Shown: one piece after another, positions 26,601 through 38,600 of the stretch
Layout of the letters: every line of letters starts with the position of its first letter
Numbering within the stretch: position 1 is the first letter of the stretch
Assembly: GCA_030248215.1 (NCBI GenBank)
Contig: JASANG010001469.1
Location: 1-64,000, forward strand
DNA from: Enoplolaimus lenunculus
Lineage: Eukaryota > Nematoda > Enoplea > Enoplida > Thoracostomopsidae
Direction: 5' to 3'
Length of the DNA stretch: 64,000 bases
Program-made: the position numbers and the translations under genes
Notes under the pieces: generated by a model
The model's input: the letters and a program-made list of their open reading frames with translations, nothing else
The model's database searches: none
Told to the model about the DNA's origin: nothing

Positions 26601-29600
26601 TGGGGTGAAACCAACCGTTGGGGTGAAACCAACCGTTGGGGTGAAATCAACTGTTGGGGTGAAACCAACCGTGCGGGTGAAACCAACCGTTGGGGTGAAA
26701 CTAACCGTTGCGTTGAAACCAACCGTTGGGGTAAAACCAATCATTGGGGTGAAACCAACCGTTGGGGTGAAACCAACCGTTGGGGTGAAACCAACCGTTG
26801 GGGTGAAACCAACCGTTGGGGTGAAACCAACCGTTGGGGTGAAACCAACCGTTGGGGTGAAACCAACCGTTGGGGTGAAACCAACCGTTGGGGTGAAACC
26901 GACTGTTGGGGTGAAACCAACGGTTCGGGTGAAACCAACAGTTGGGGGGAAACCAAGCGTTGGGGGTGAAACCAACCGTTGGGGGGTGAAACCAACCGTT
27001 GGGGTGAAACCAACCGTTGGGGTGAAACCAACCCTTGGGTTGAAACCAACCGTTGGGGTGAAATCAACTGTTGGGGTGAAACCAACCGTGCGGGTGAAAC
27101 CAACCGTTGGGGTGAAACTAACCGTTGCGTTGAAACCAACCGTTGGGGTAAAACCAATCATTGGGGTGAAACCAACCGTTGGGGTGAAACCAACCGTTGG
27201 GGTGAAACCAACCGTTGGGGTGAAACCAACCGTTGGGGTGAAACCAACCGTTGGGGTGAAACCGACTATTGGGTTGAAACCGACTGTTGGGGTGGAACCA
27301 ACCGTTGGGGTGAAACCGACTGTTGTGGTGAAACCAACCGTTTGGGTGAAACCGACAGTTGGGGTGAAACCACCCGTTGGGATGAAACCGACTGTTGGGG
27401 TGAAACCAACCGTTGGGGTGAAACCAACCGTTGGGCTGAAACCAATCGTGCGGGTGAAACCAACCGTTGGGGTGAAACCAACCGTTGGGGTGAAACCAAC
27501 CGTTGGGGTGAAACCGACTGTTGTGGTGAAACCAACCGTTTGGGTGAAACCGACTGTTGGGGTGAAACCAACCGTTGGGGTGAAACCGACTGTTGGGGTG
27601 AAACCAACCGTTGGGGTGAAACCAACCGTTGGGGTGAAATCAACTGTTGGGGTGAAACCAACCGTGCGGGTGAAACCAACCGTTGGGGTGAAACTAACCG
27701 TTGCGTTGAAACCAACCGTTGGGGTAAAACCGATCATTGGGGTGAAACCAACCGTTGGGGTGAAACCAACCGTTGGGGTGAAACCAACCGTTGGGGTGAA
27801 ACCAACCGTTGGGGTGAAACCAACCGTTGGGGTGAAACCAACCGTTGGGGTGAAACCAACCGTTGGGGTGAAACCAACCGTTGGGGTGAAACCAACCGTT
27901 GGGGTGAAACCAACGGTTGGGGTGAAACCAGCCGTTGGGGTGAAACCAACCGTTGGGGTGAAACCAACCGTTGGGGTGAAACCAACCGTTGGGGTGAAAC
28001 CAACCGTTGGGGTGAAACCAACCGTTGGGGTGAAACCAACCGTTGGGGTGAAACCGACTGTTGGGGTGAAACCAACCGTTGGGGTGAAACCGACTGTTGG
28101 GGTGAAACCAACCGTTGGGGTGAAACCAACCGTTGGGGTGAAACTGACTGTTGGGGTGAAACTAACCGTTGGGGTGAAACCGACTGTTGGGGTGAAACCA
28201 ACCGTTGCGGTGAAATCGGCTGTTGGGGTGAAACCAACCGTTGGGGTGAAACCGACAGTTGGGTGTGAAACCAACCGTTGGGATGAAACCAACCACAAGC
28301 TCTATAAAGTGGTGAAAGTTATAACCGTAAAATTACATAGCTAACGGGAAAAAAGTACTGAACCAAAATGGAAAATTTCGTGCACTTTCTGTAACGAGTT
28401 TTTTGACCGTAACTACTGAAGGCCACGCTCTTTTGGCAAATCCATTGGCACAGATATTCCCTACGGACCAGTGTACCAGTGTACAAAATTTAAACGAAAT
28501 AGGTCTGCTATTACTTGAGTACCAACATGCAAACTAAACTGAAAATACGCACTTGAGAAGCGCGAACCATATATATGAACACTATCGTGTTCATATGATA
28601 ATCGCCAACGGTTGAAATTTTGGTGAATTTTATAGTTGAATTTATAAAATATGGAATTAAGGAAACTGTACAGATGTCACTGCACCCAGCGCCTCTAAAT
28701 CTTAGTAGATTTAGGCTTTCGGCAGCTGGAATCACATTTTTGTGAAAATGTGTGAGCTCTCGGGCTGCACAGAAATTCTGAGAATAATATCTCGGCGGAA
28801 AGACCCCGTACAAGCTTGTGTCGGTAGACACAGCTTTGATTCGGAAGGCTCTGAGCCAAAATATGCAGCCCTTGAAGTTTCGGTGTCCCGGAGAGTCGCT
28901 ACGGGCATGTGTGCACAGGTTGGACGACTGCTGAAAATCGAAGTATTAAGCAGACTTTTCAGATCTGTCCAGTTGGAGCTGTAAGTGCTCTCGTGGTCCG
29001 GAAAGTATGAAAACGGTTCTGAATAGGTGATATTGTGTTGATTCGAAACTAATTTCAGTGTTTTTGGGTCGAAAACTGTAGTTTTGGATAACTCGAATTT
29101 TGCAAAATATCATTTTGATCTCAATTTTACCAAATTCAGATATTTTGGCTGTAAAAGTGTGTAATAGGTTTGTAAATGTGCTGAATTTGATGGAATGCAT
29201 CTAAAAACACTTAATTCTAGCGAAATTTTCGTTTTCTGCGTATTTGAAAACCTACAGAAAAATTTCGATTACCATCGAAATTATTGTGATTATTAGCTAT
29301 GTTGAATAATCGTTTCCTTGGCTTGTTTTTAATATGGCGGCTGTATGTGTAGTTTAGAATAATACGTAAATTTTGAATATTGCGATTATTGTATTTTGCG
29401 TAATATAGAAAGGAGTTTATTTGCGTAGGAGGTTTTGCATAGTTTTGCTGAGTTGTCGGTTGGGTTCTCTGAAACTGCGTAAAACATAGGTTAATTTGAT
29501 GTGTTTACCGAAACCGGTTATGCAAAATTGCTAATTTTGCATGATCCGAGAATTTTTCTTCTGACCGCCGCTGACTGGTAGAGAATTCGAAGAGGCTTGA

Positions 29601-32600
29601 GTATCGTTTGTAACGTTGTTTTTATAGTTGCATTTTCTGAGTGGTTTTGTGGGCGGAATTAAATTTTGTGCGATAAAATGCAGAATTTTACGGGGTTAAA
29701 TAACTCCCTGCGGTAGCAGCGGAGTTGGACCTGGGCTACCGGGGCAGACTGGTGTCATTGGTCAGCGGCGAAATCCCCATTTTGGTCCGGGTTATCACAA
29801 GCAAACCCGCAGATTCGGCCGTTACCACGGCCCGAATCGGTTATCCCCGAATTATTGGTAAGAGTTATTTATTTGCTTGCTTACACCATGGTCATTGCTC
29901 TACACCGGTGTTTAACGGCTCTCGAGATTATCGAGAAAGTTAAGGCCGGCTTGTAAATTTTCACATTATCTATTTTTAGCCGTAGTGCAGCATTGCAACT
30001 AGTGTTATATATAGGCGACTAACTTCACTCGGTTGAAATGGCAAGGAGTACACCATCGTCCCCGCTAAATCCCGAAGCTGACGAGTTCCAACCTTCCACC
30101 TCTGGGGTTCGGTGGGCGGTAGCTCACTTAACACCAGAGGTTGAAGCCGAGCTCGAGGCTCTGCGAATGCGTAACGCCGAGGAGGATGCGCTGGTAAGAT
30201 TTGTTCTGTTTCTTTAGTTCGGGTGTACTTGTTGCCAGAATTTAGGTGTTAGTTTTCTTAACCCAGTGTTACGTGTTATTTTTCGCTAATAAACTAATAG
30301 GCTGAGTTTATGCACATAGTATTTACTTCACACAACACTTGTAATTATTCAATTTGATTTCGGGTCCGGGACTACCGCCCCGTCCCCGTGTCTCTGTATA
30401 TATCGCCCTTGAATTAACCAGCATTTTTCTCGTATCTCTGAGTGCTCACGCTGGTCACGAATGCGCTGAGCCTGGGTTGATCTAAATTTCCTGAGTTCTT
30501 AAATGTTGTAACTCAGGTGTTAGCTGAATTCGTGCACCCGAAACATTTTACCGGTCTACAGTCGAATTTTAGCCAAGTTGAGTTTTCCGCGGAATTTTAT
30601 ATCAGCAGTTGGCCACTTTTATTTTGATTTCGAGTAGAATTTGAGGAATGTGATTAGAATTGGTTTTTCGTAAATCTGTGTCGCGTATAGAATTTGGATA
30701 TTAGTGTCGCGATGATAATTTTTGCGCGAAATTCAATTGTTTGGAAATTTGCGGCGCTCATAAATCGCCGTTATTCGCGCCGCCTTAACTTTTATCCGAT
30801 TGTCACCCGGTAGAGTGACAGCGTGTACTGTCTAGTCAGATTCGCTGGCGGGATCTTGCAGTGAACTTGTGTCGGTTTGCGCTTATTTTTCGGCGATCGG
30901 TTTCTCGCAAGGACGCTTATGCCTAGGGTATTCGGCTGGATTTCCTTGCTTTGGAATGATGCTTTTAGGCTAAGTGGAGTTACCATTCTCGAAACATGGG
31001 TGCATTTCGACTCGATTACACTGGAGTGACGGCTATTATAGCGGATCCCCGTGATTCCCTGTGTTGGTGACTTTGGGACGAACCTACCCCAGTCGCGGGC
31101 CTAGCAAAGCGCAACGCATTCGATCCTTTTCCATCCATAAGCAGAAAGTTGCCGAGGGTAGGCGGCGCTCTTTTTACTTTCTGACTTATAGAAACTATCA
31201 TTGACTCACTGACTATGAAACAAAATTTGAAAAATAAATAAAACTAACAAAAAAACAATAAACAATAAAACATACCTTCGCCGCGTTCCTCGGAGATCCA
31301 ATTTTCGTTCAACTGATCGCTCTTTGATACCGGAAGACGTCGCACCAAGCGACAACCGTAAAGGCGACGGAGACAAAGATCGCTTTGATGTTGGTTTTCT
31401 GTCTTTGCTCACCGCCGGATCTGAATGTTCTTTTTGTGGAGACAGGGTTCTCCTGAAATGAAAACGTTTCAAAAGTTCACAACTTTCTTAATCGATCAAT
31501 GTGACCAATGGTCGATGATACTTTTAGACAACAGCGCATGAAACTCATCGATTTTCGTTTGCTTGGAACCAGCGCGCGTTGTATTTTAAACCGGTTTCGC
31601 CTGATTTGGCTCGTCGAAATCACGTTCTGTACGGGTTTACGTTCAATGAAAAATCTCATTATTTCGTGAAAAATGCAATGGATCATTTTTGTGACAAAAC
31701 CAAATGTTTGTTCGTTTATAAAAATTGTACCCCCAACTGCAACGGGTATCCGGCCCAATGTTCTAATAACCAATTTTTATATAAAAAGTATATGCACTGT
31801 AAATTGTAATGAGTTGATTGGCCCGTGTAAACATCAAGGGCGAAATGTTTTTCTGTGGGACTAGAAAAGAGTAAGCTTAAGCTTTAGACTATTTTTTGTT
31901 GCTTGGCTTACGCTTAGGTTTAGGCAGGCTTAAACTTAGTAATAAACTCGTTCTTACGCTTAGGCTTAGGCTTAGGCTTAAGCTTAGGAATATGCATATA
32001 ATACTGTTCTGCACCTGTTCTTTACATTGGCCAGTTGAGTAATCAATTCAAATAGAGAATTAGTTATTTTTGGCTATTTCTGAGTTAGTAACACTAGATA
32101 TTACCTCATTCTGAGTTGATTTAATTCCGGGTGAATCGACAAATTAACTCAGGATGAGTTTAAATCAATTCAGATTTCTGAGTCCTGAAAGACCTAATTC
32201 AAAACTCAGACCTCCAACTGGACTCAACTCATTCTAAGTTAAAATCAACTCACTGGAATTTACAGTATAAGAGAAAAATATTGTTTGACGGTATTAATAA
32301 TACACTCTACGTTTTGCATAAAAACTCCACTTGTACACAGGTGTATATACAAGTGCAAATTTCGAGCAAAACATAGAGTGCATTAAAATACCGTCAAAAA
32401 ATATTTTTCTTTTGCCGGCTACGTGTGCGTAGCTCCAATTCAAAGTACCGTTCAATTCGATTTGGACTGGTGCTCTTCACAGAATCATTACTCCTGTCGT
32501 TGGATTCGCCGGTTTCAATCTGAAACTTCACAATTTCAACGCCTACCACAATAAATAATAACGATTTCGATTCGTCAATCGAGTTAAACTCAACGAATGT

Positions 32601-35600
32601 TTAAAATACTTTGTGAGACAAAGTTTTTGTTAATAACTTTGGTAAGATTTTGACTAATACCGTCGTTTGCTTGTTTGAAAACCTATCGCTAACTGGTAAT
32701 TGATGCTACATAGTCGAATATATTGAGTGAAAAATATAATGCAATTTTAAATGTATTTTTTTCGTTTCAAACACAAACTTTCTCAAATTAAATTTTGCAT
32801 GCAGAGAAGGTCTAAAACGAACCGCTGGTGCATCAAAATATGCAGTATTAATAATCATTAGCGTCTTGTCAAAACCCTATTTTAACTTATAAATACAAAA
32901 CGGTTTAATTTCAAAACGCGTAAAAGTTTTTTCTGTATTTATTATAATTATTTTTCATTTATTAAAATACAAAAATAAAAAAGCTAATAAAACACAATAT
33001 TTTGGCTTTTGAGAAAGCTAACAAAATACCTACTGGCGTTTCACAAGAATCGTTTGTAATATTTATTTTTTCTGCAGTTGAACTAAACACATTGTTATGA
33101 ATTGCCCGTATCCAACTGTCTCTTATACCTGGAGTCAACGCACTGAGTGTATATCGTGACGTTTTACACTGGAAATAAAAATAAATAATACTAGTCAAAG
33201 TGATTGCAGATGCAATATTTGAAACGCAAACAATGCAAAAAATAAAGCACACTAATTGTTTGCAATCAACGCAAGCTATTTTGTTTACATACATTGAAAT
33301 AATAGAAATGCAGATGGAACGATGTCCAAATTACGTATTGTGGGCGTTTCAGCTATATTAGTCTGCTAGTAGCCATATACTATGTCAAACAAGGCATTCG
33401 TTAACTAAAACACGCTTAACCCTTTCTCACATGAATATTTTCTATTTCCCCTGAGACCTACTTTTATGCTAGGATTCGAACTCCAGTGACTGGAGTGGGA
33501 GGCGAATACCATCACCACTCAGCTATAGTAGCTTGACGCTCGAGCCCGAGGGGGCTCTCACGGCTTGTGGTGATTTAGTACTATATATACGTGTTGCAAT
33601 TGTTAAACACGGTGCGATATATACTATTTAACGTATATACACTGCGCTGAGTTGCCTACAGGCAACTCAATGTGAGAAGGGGTTATAGATAGTAAACTGA
33701 AAATTTTTCGCTTAAACTCACTAAATTTATAGGTACTAATTCCTTTAGTAGAACGATCTGTATATTGTTCAAAACAAAATTCACAAGCGTGTTGAAATGC
33801 TGCCCGAAATACGTACGTGAAGCGTTCCAGCTTTAATAATATAGACTATTGGAGTCTTTTCGGTTATTCCTCCAGCTGGCGTTTGCCGAAACAGTTTGAA
33901 TTTAGAAAATGTTTTGCAAATTTAAGCTTCTCATGCCATCTCCTAATCAATTCACGCCAAAATTTGAGTTTTTGAAAAATTCGATTTTTAATGTTCCAAC
34001 GGCGGCGGGGAGGATAACCGAAAAGACCCGTTTATTAAGTGCCGCAAACGAAACCATTTCTGACATTAAAATTTACACGAAATACCCGTAGTTCAACGCC
34101 GTAGTTTCGTGCTAAACTGATCGGATTGACCGAATCGCACGTTTGTAGATCAATTTCAATTTCTGCTGGTTTTGATATTTCTTCCGACCACGCATCTCTG
34201 AAAATTTAAACCAAATCGTGAAGATTTTACTATAAAAAGTACACTAAACGTTTAATATTGAAAATGAGTCAAAAAAATATAATTTTCACTCATTATACAT
34301 CTTTCTTAGTCGCTGGTTAAAAGTTTAAAACAACTTTTCCTTTTTGATGCGAAGTTTAGCTTCAAAAATTACTACTGACTTGTCGTATCCAATATACTAT
34401 TAGACAGGACTGTGCTCTTACCATGGAACTAGAAGCTTACACAAATTGTAGAACAACAGCGCAATATATTTTTGATTTTAAGAGTCGTCAACCAAGATTC
34501 AAAAATGATGTTTTTGACAAAATTAAAACCAACTTAAATAAGCAAAGCGATTGATCGTCGAGCACAACCCAATGCTTAATCCATTCAGTATTCGAAGCGC
34601 CTTTTAAGTTGAGCCAACCTTTGCGTGAAACCATTTCGACACCGTTTGTGTTAGCCTAAAACATAATAGCATTGGCCATGCTACTTTAAGAGGCGTCCAG
34701 ATTTCTGGTGGGCATATAAAAGAGTAGGTTTAGATTCTAGATTACATTTTTTTGCATAGGCTAATGCTTAGGCTTAGGCTTAGGAACACGGTTTTGCAAC
34801 GCTTTAGGCTTAGTCTTAGGCGTAGGAACACGCATAATTTACTGTTACGTCCCTTAAAGTAACATTGGCCATAGCATTAATTACATAGCTACTGTCGAAA
34901 TGCAAATTGCTAAGCTTGATATTTTGCTGTACCGTTGAGAAAAGTTTAATTGCAGACATATTTGAAGTTTATTAGTTTTTAAAATACGATATAACCGCTT
35001 TCGTCTCGAGCGTCAAAATCTTATACTACCGGATACAGAGGAGGGGAGGGGGGTGTGGCGTACGGATCACCTGTCAGAAAATTTTTGTGATAAAATGGTG
35101 AGGTTACTATTTTACAAATTTTTCCGCCTCACAAAATTTTTACTAATATTGCATACAGTAAAATTGAGTTTCATAACTTTTTCCAACCCGTCCCCCCCAG
35201 TCAGAAATTACTGGATTCGCCTCTGAACTCTTTATAGCTGAGTGGTGATGGTAAACTCTTTTCATCCGACATTCCTGATTCAAATGAAAGCCCGAAATTA
35301 GACCTTTGATGAAATCGGAAATATTCATACAGGAAACAGTTAATATTAATTGTTGGTCTTTTCCGTTTTCCCAACGACAATCCGTGTTTGCCTAAAAATT
35401 GTTCGATTTTGAAAATATTTGCATATTTAAGCTTCCCATAACCTCCCCCTGATCATTACATGCCTAAATTTGAATTTTTTAAAAATTATATTTTTAAGGT
35501 TTCATCGCTTCCCCCTTGGAACCCAAAAAAAATTTATCGCAAAGGTAAAAAAGTATATACACTGTAAATTCTAATAAGTTGATTAATCAATTCAGCTAGT

Positions 35601-38600
35601 GAGTTGGTTATTTCTGAATTAACATCAGTAAACATTAGTTCACTCTGAATTGAGTTGATTCTCACTCTGAATTGAGTTGACTCTGAATGAGTTGATTAAT
35701 GAACTCAATAATGAAACGAATCAACTCAAAATTCTGAGTTGTGATAATCCTAACTCAGACTGAGTGATTCAACGCATTCTGAATTAAAATCAACTCCCTG
35801 AAATTTACAGTGTACCATTCGACGCCCGCAAACATTAATTACCGTGTTTTGGTGCCGTGCTGAATCTTGAGCATTTTCCGATTTTTGAAGCGTTTCAATA
35901 TCGAACGCTAATTCTTTTGCCAAATCTTTGAACGATGACTTTTCACGCCACGATGGACTTCGTTTTGGCAGTGTATCCGTAGATCTTATCCCGCTGCTAC
36001 CAGCAACAGAAACTGGACGTCTGCCTGCAGTTGATGTTGGACGAAGAGTTCTGAAATTGCAAAAACAATTGCTCGATTGCAATATAGCCGTGAGTATACA
36101 CGACTTGTCAGGTACACAGTCAATCCCCTTCGCTACCAGTTGAAGCAATTGCGACTTTGGCACGAAGCGACATTAACTATTAATACGCAATATGTCTCAG
36201 GTCAGAACGGCAGAACTCAATCAAGTTTCCTCTGTTGATTCCTATTTCGTCGACTTACGGTTTTTCAAATTTTCCACGCGTTTCCGCCCGGATCAAAGCG
36301 TCACTTGTCAGCGATGAGCGTCTAAGTTCAGATTTAAGCTGCTTCGCTTGATTTGCCAGTTGTTTTCTGTCGTTTCCGTTGGTTGCAATATTTGTTGACG
36401 AATTTTCGATATCAGTTGAAAGTGATTTCGGAGATGAAGGTACCGATAGACAAGATTTAGCCGTATTTTCTTGTTCGGCAACTTCTTTTTGATGAGGAAT
36501 TACAAGACTTGATCTGCGTACGGTGCGCTCTTGAGTTTGCTGTTTTGAGTTAAGTTGATCTTCAGCATCTTTGCTCGATTCAGATTTGTCTTTTTCTTTG
36601 TGTTTGGATAGTTTATCTTCACTTGAAATTGTTTCGCTTTTGTGCTCATTTTTTGAATTGTGTTCCATGTTTTCAACTTCCGGCTTCAGTTTGTTTGAAT
36701 TGCCGCCGGTGGCGGTATCATCAAACGCTTTCGACTCCGTTGACGAATCTTGACGAGTTGGAGACAAATGTTTTTGGTACGAATTTAAATTGTGATTTAA
36801 TTTTGAATTTTGGTTTAATTTTAAATTTTGGTTTAGTTTTAAATTTTGGGCTCGTTTAGGGTCGTAGCCGTTTGCGTCGGCTGATTTTGAAGCGTTTTTG
36901 TGAACCAGAGAAAAAAATTCCGGTCCTGTACTTTCACGTCGACGATATCGAAGCTTGCTGGCCGCTGTTAAATCAGGATCTTTGGGCGTAGATGGAAAAC
37001 ATTCCGGTCCAGTGCTTTCGCGGCGTCTGTCTTCAGGATCTCTTCGCTTGCTTCCGGCACTAGGCCCGGATCCATCCGTTTTGTCGTTGGTCTAAAATTT
37101 AAACTTGCATTATTTGTTAATGTTGTAAAATATAAATATTTATAAATACAATTGTAAAATTTCAAAAAACGACAAATAACACTGTTGGTTTTTGTGCGAT
37201 TTCGCATGCTTAACCTAACACTTAGCCTTAGGTTCAGCTACAAGTTTCAGGCAAATACCTTATGCGTTGGCCTTAGTTATTTGAATCTTTGTCTAATTTG
37301 TTGGCGAAGACTAAAGCTTAAGCAAACACCTTGACTTTAAATATTGGAGTATTTTAAAAATTTGGCTTGCAGTTGGTCAAAAACTAGCTTCGGTTCTGGT
37401 AATTTTCAGGCACCAGACTGTGAAATTTTTAGATTTTAGCATAACTTACACCTAAGGTTACGACTATTCTACACACAAAAAATGTTTTCTGATATTCAAG
37501 AAATATTTTCTTATATTCAAGACAATTATGTTTCAATCTATACTCAACACGTATGGCTTGAAAACGGCATTAGTTTCTGAAAATTTTCAAAAATCTGGTT
37601 GCGGGAAGCCTGAGCTCAACCCGAAATATCTTTGAAATTCGATTATTTATATACTCTCTTAAGAATCAAACAGAACAACTTTTTTACATACATAAAAATT
37701 AGAAAATTAGTCTTGAATATAAGACAACGGTTTCTTGAAAGGAACAAAATTTACGTCTTATAAATTGTAAACAGTAGTTTCTTAAATATAAGGCATTTTT
37801 GTTTTAACCATCTCAAACATAAATTTATGAGCTATTGAAGGCTATTAATGTCTGAAATACAAGACATTAATGTTTATAAAATTTAAGAAAGTAGAAATTT
37901 TAAAATTTCAAGACAATTTATTTTGTGCGTAGGCCTAAACTTTTAGGCTCTGGTTTAAGGCTTAGGCTTAATACAATTTCTCGTAAAGTGTCAAGATTTC
38001 CGTAGGAGGCAAGGTAAAGCTTTCTACATAGAAGTATTTCAATGCAGATGAAAAATTTATCGGGGTGCGAACCTGTTCCTATCCATCCCCATCTCGTAGG
38101 GTCAGATCTTTAGAGTACAAGAGCCGGAGTTTCGCAAGCTACAGACTGTATATATTGATATATACATATATATGTATATATTATATAGGAATGAATATAT
38201 CATATACATATATAAATATATATAATTGCGAATAATTTACCTCACGTTTTCTTGTAGTTTTACGCGTTGATAATTCTTTTGGATAAAGCGAAAGAACATC
38301 ACGCCACCTAAAATACCACTTATTTGCAAATATACCCTTATTTGTATACTCAAATCAGTATACAAAATTTTACATGTTACAAATTTTCTATTTCTGCCCG
38401 GTTCAAACTTAGAATCAATTTGGGCAAAGTAACACTCTTGGTCTCAATATTGACCAGTGCCCCCTTGAAAGCTGTCCACATTAACCTTTATCCGTGTGTT
38501 TTAATTAGGTTCTGCTGAAAATTGAAAGATACAAATTTTCGCTATGTTGTCGACCCCCAGTTTTTTGTACAGGACTTCCATAAAATGGACTTGCCGTTTT

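Noticed and set aside
23940-28297. CRISPR-like array
   Set aside because: Repeats are contiguous 18-mers with no unique spacers, in eukaryotic DNA.
23811-28344. Two antiparallel open frames of about 1,500 codons read as giant repetitive protein genes
   Set aside because: They follow from an 18-bp unit without stops, overlap each other on opposite strands, lie inside an MPRIP intron and show no independent gene signals.
33470-33545. Stand-alone tRNA gene
   Set aside because: It lies at the same place in two copies of a TTAA-flanked element, so it belongs to the element.
35340-35395. Possible extra MPRIP exon (TTTTTAG acceptor, ANTDCRWENGKDQQL)
   Set aside because: No donor gives a phase that joins exons 7 and 8, which already join in phase 0 without it.
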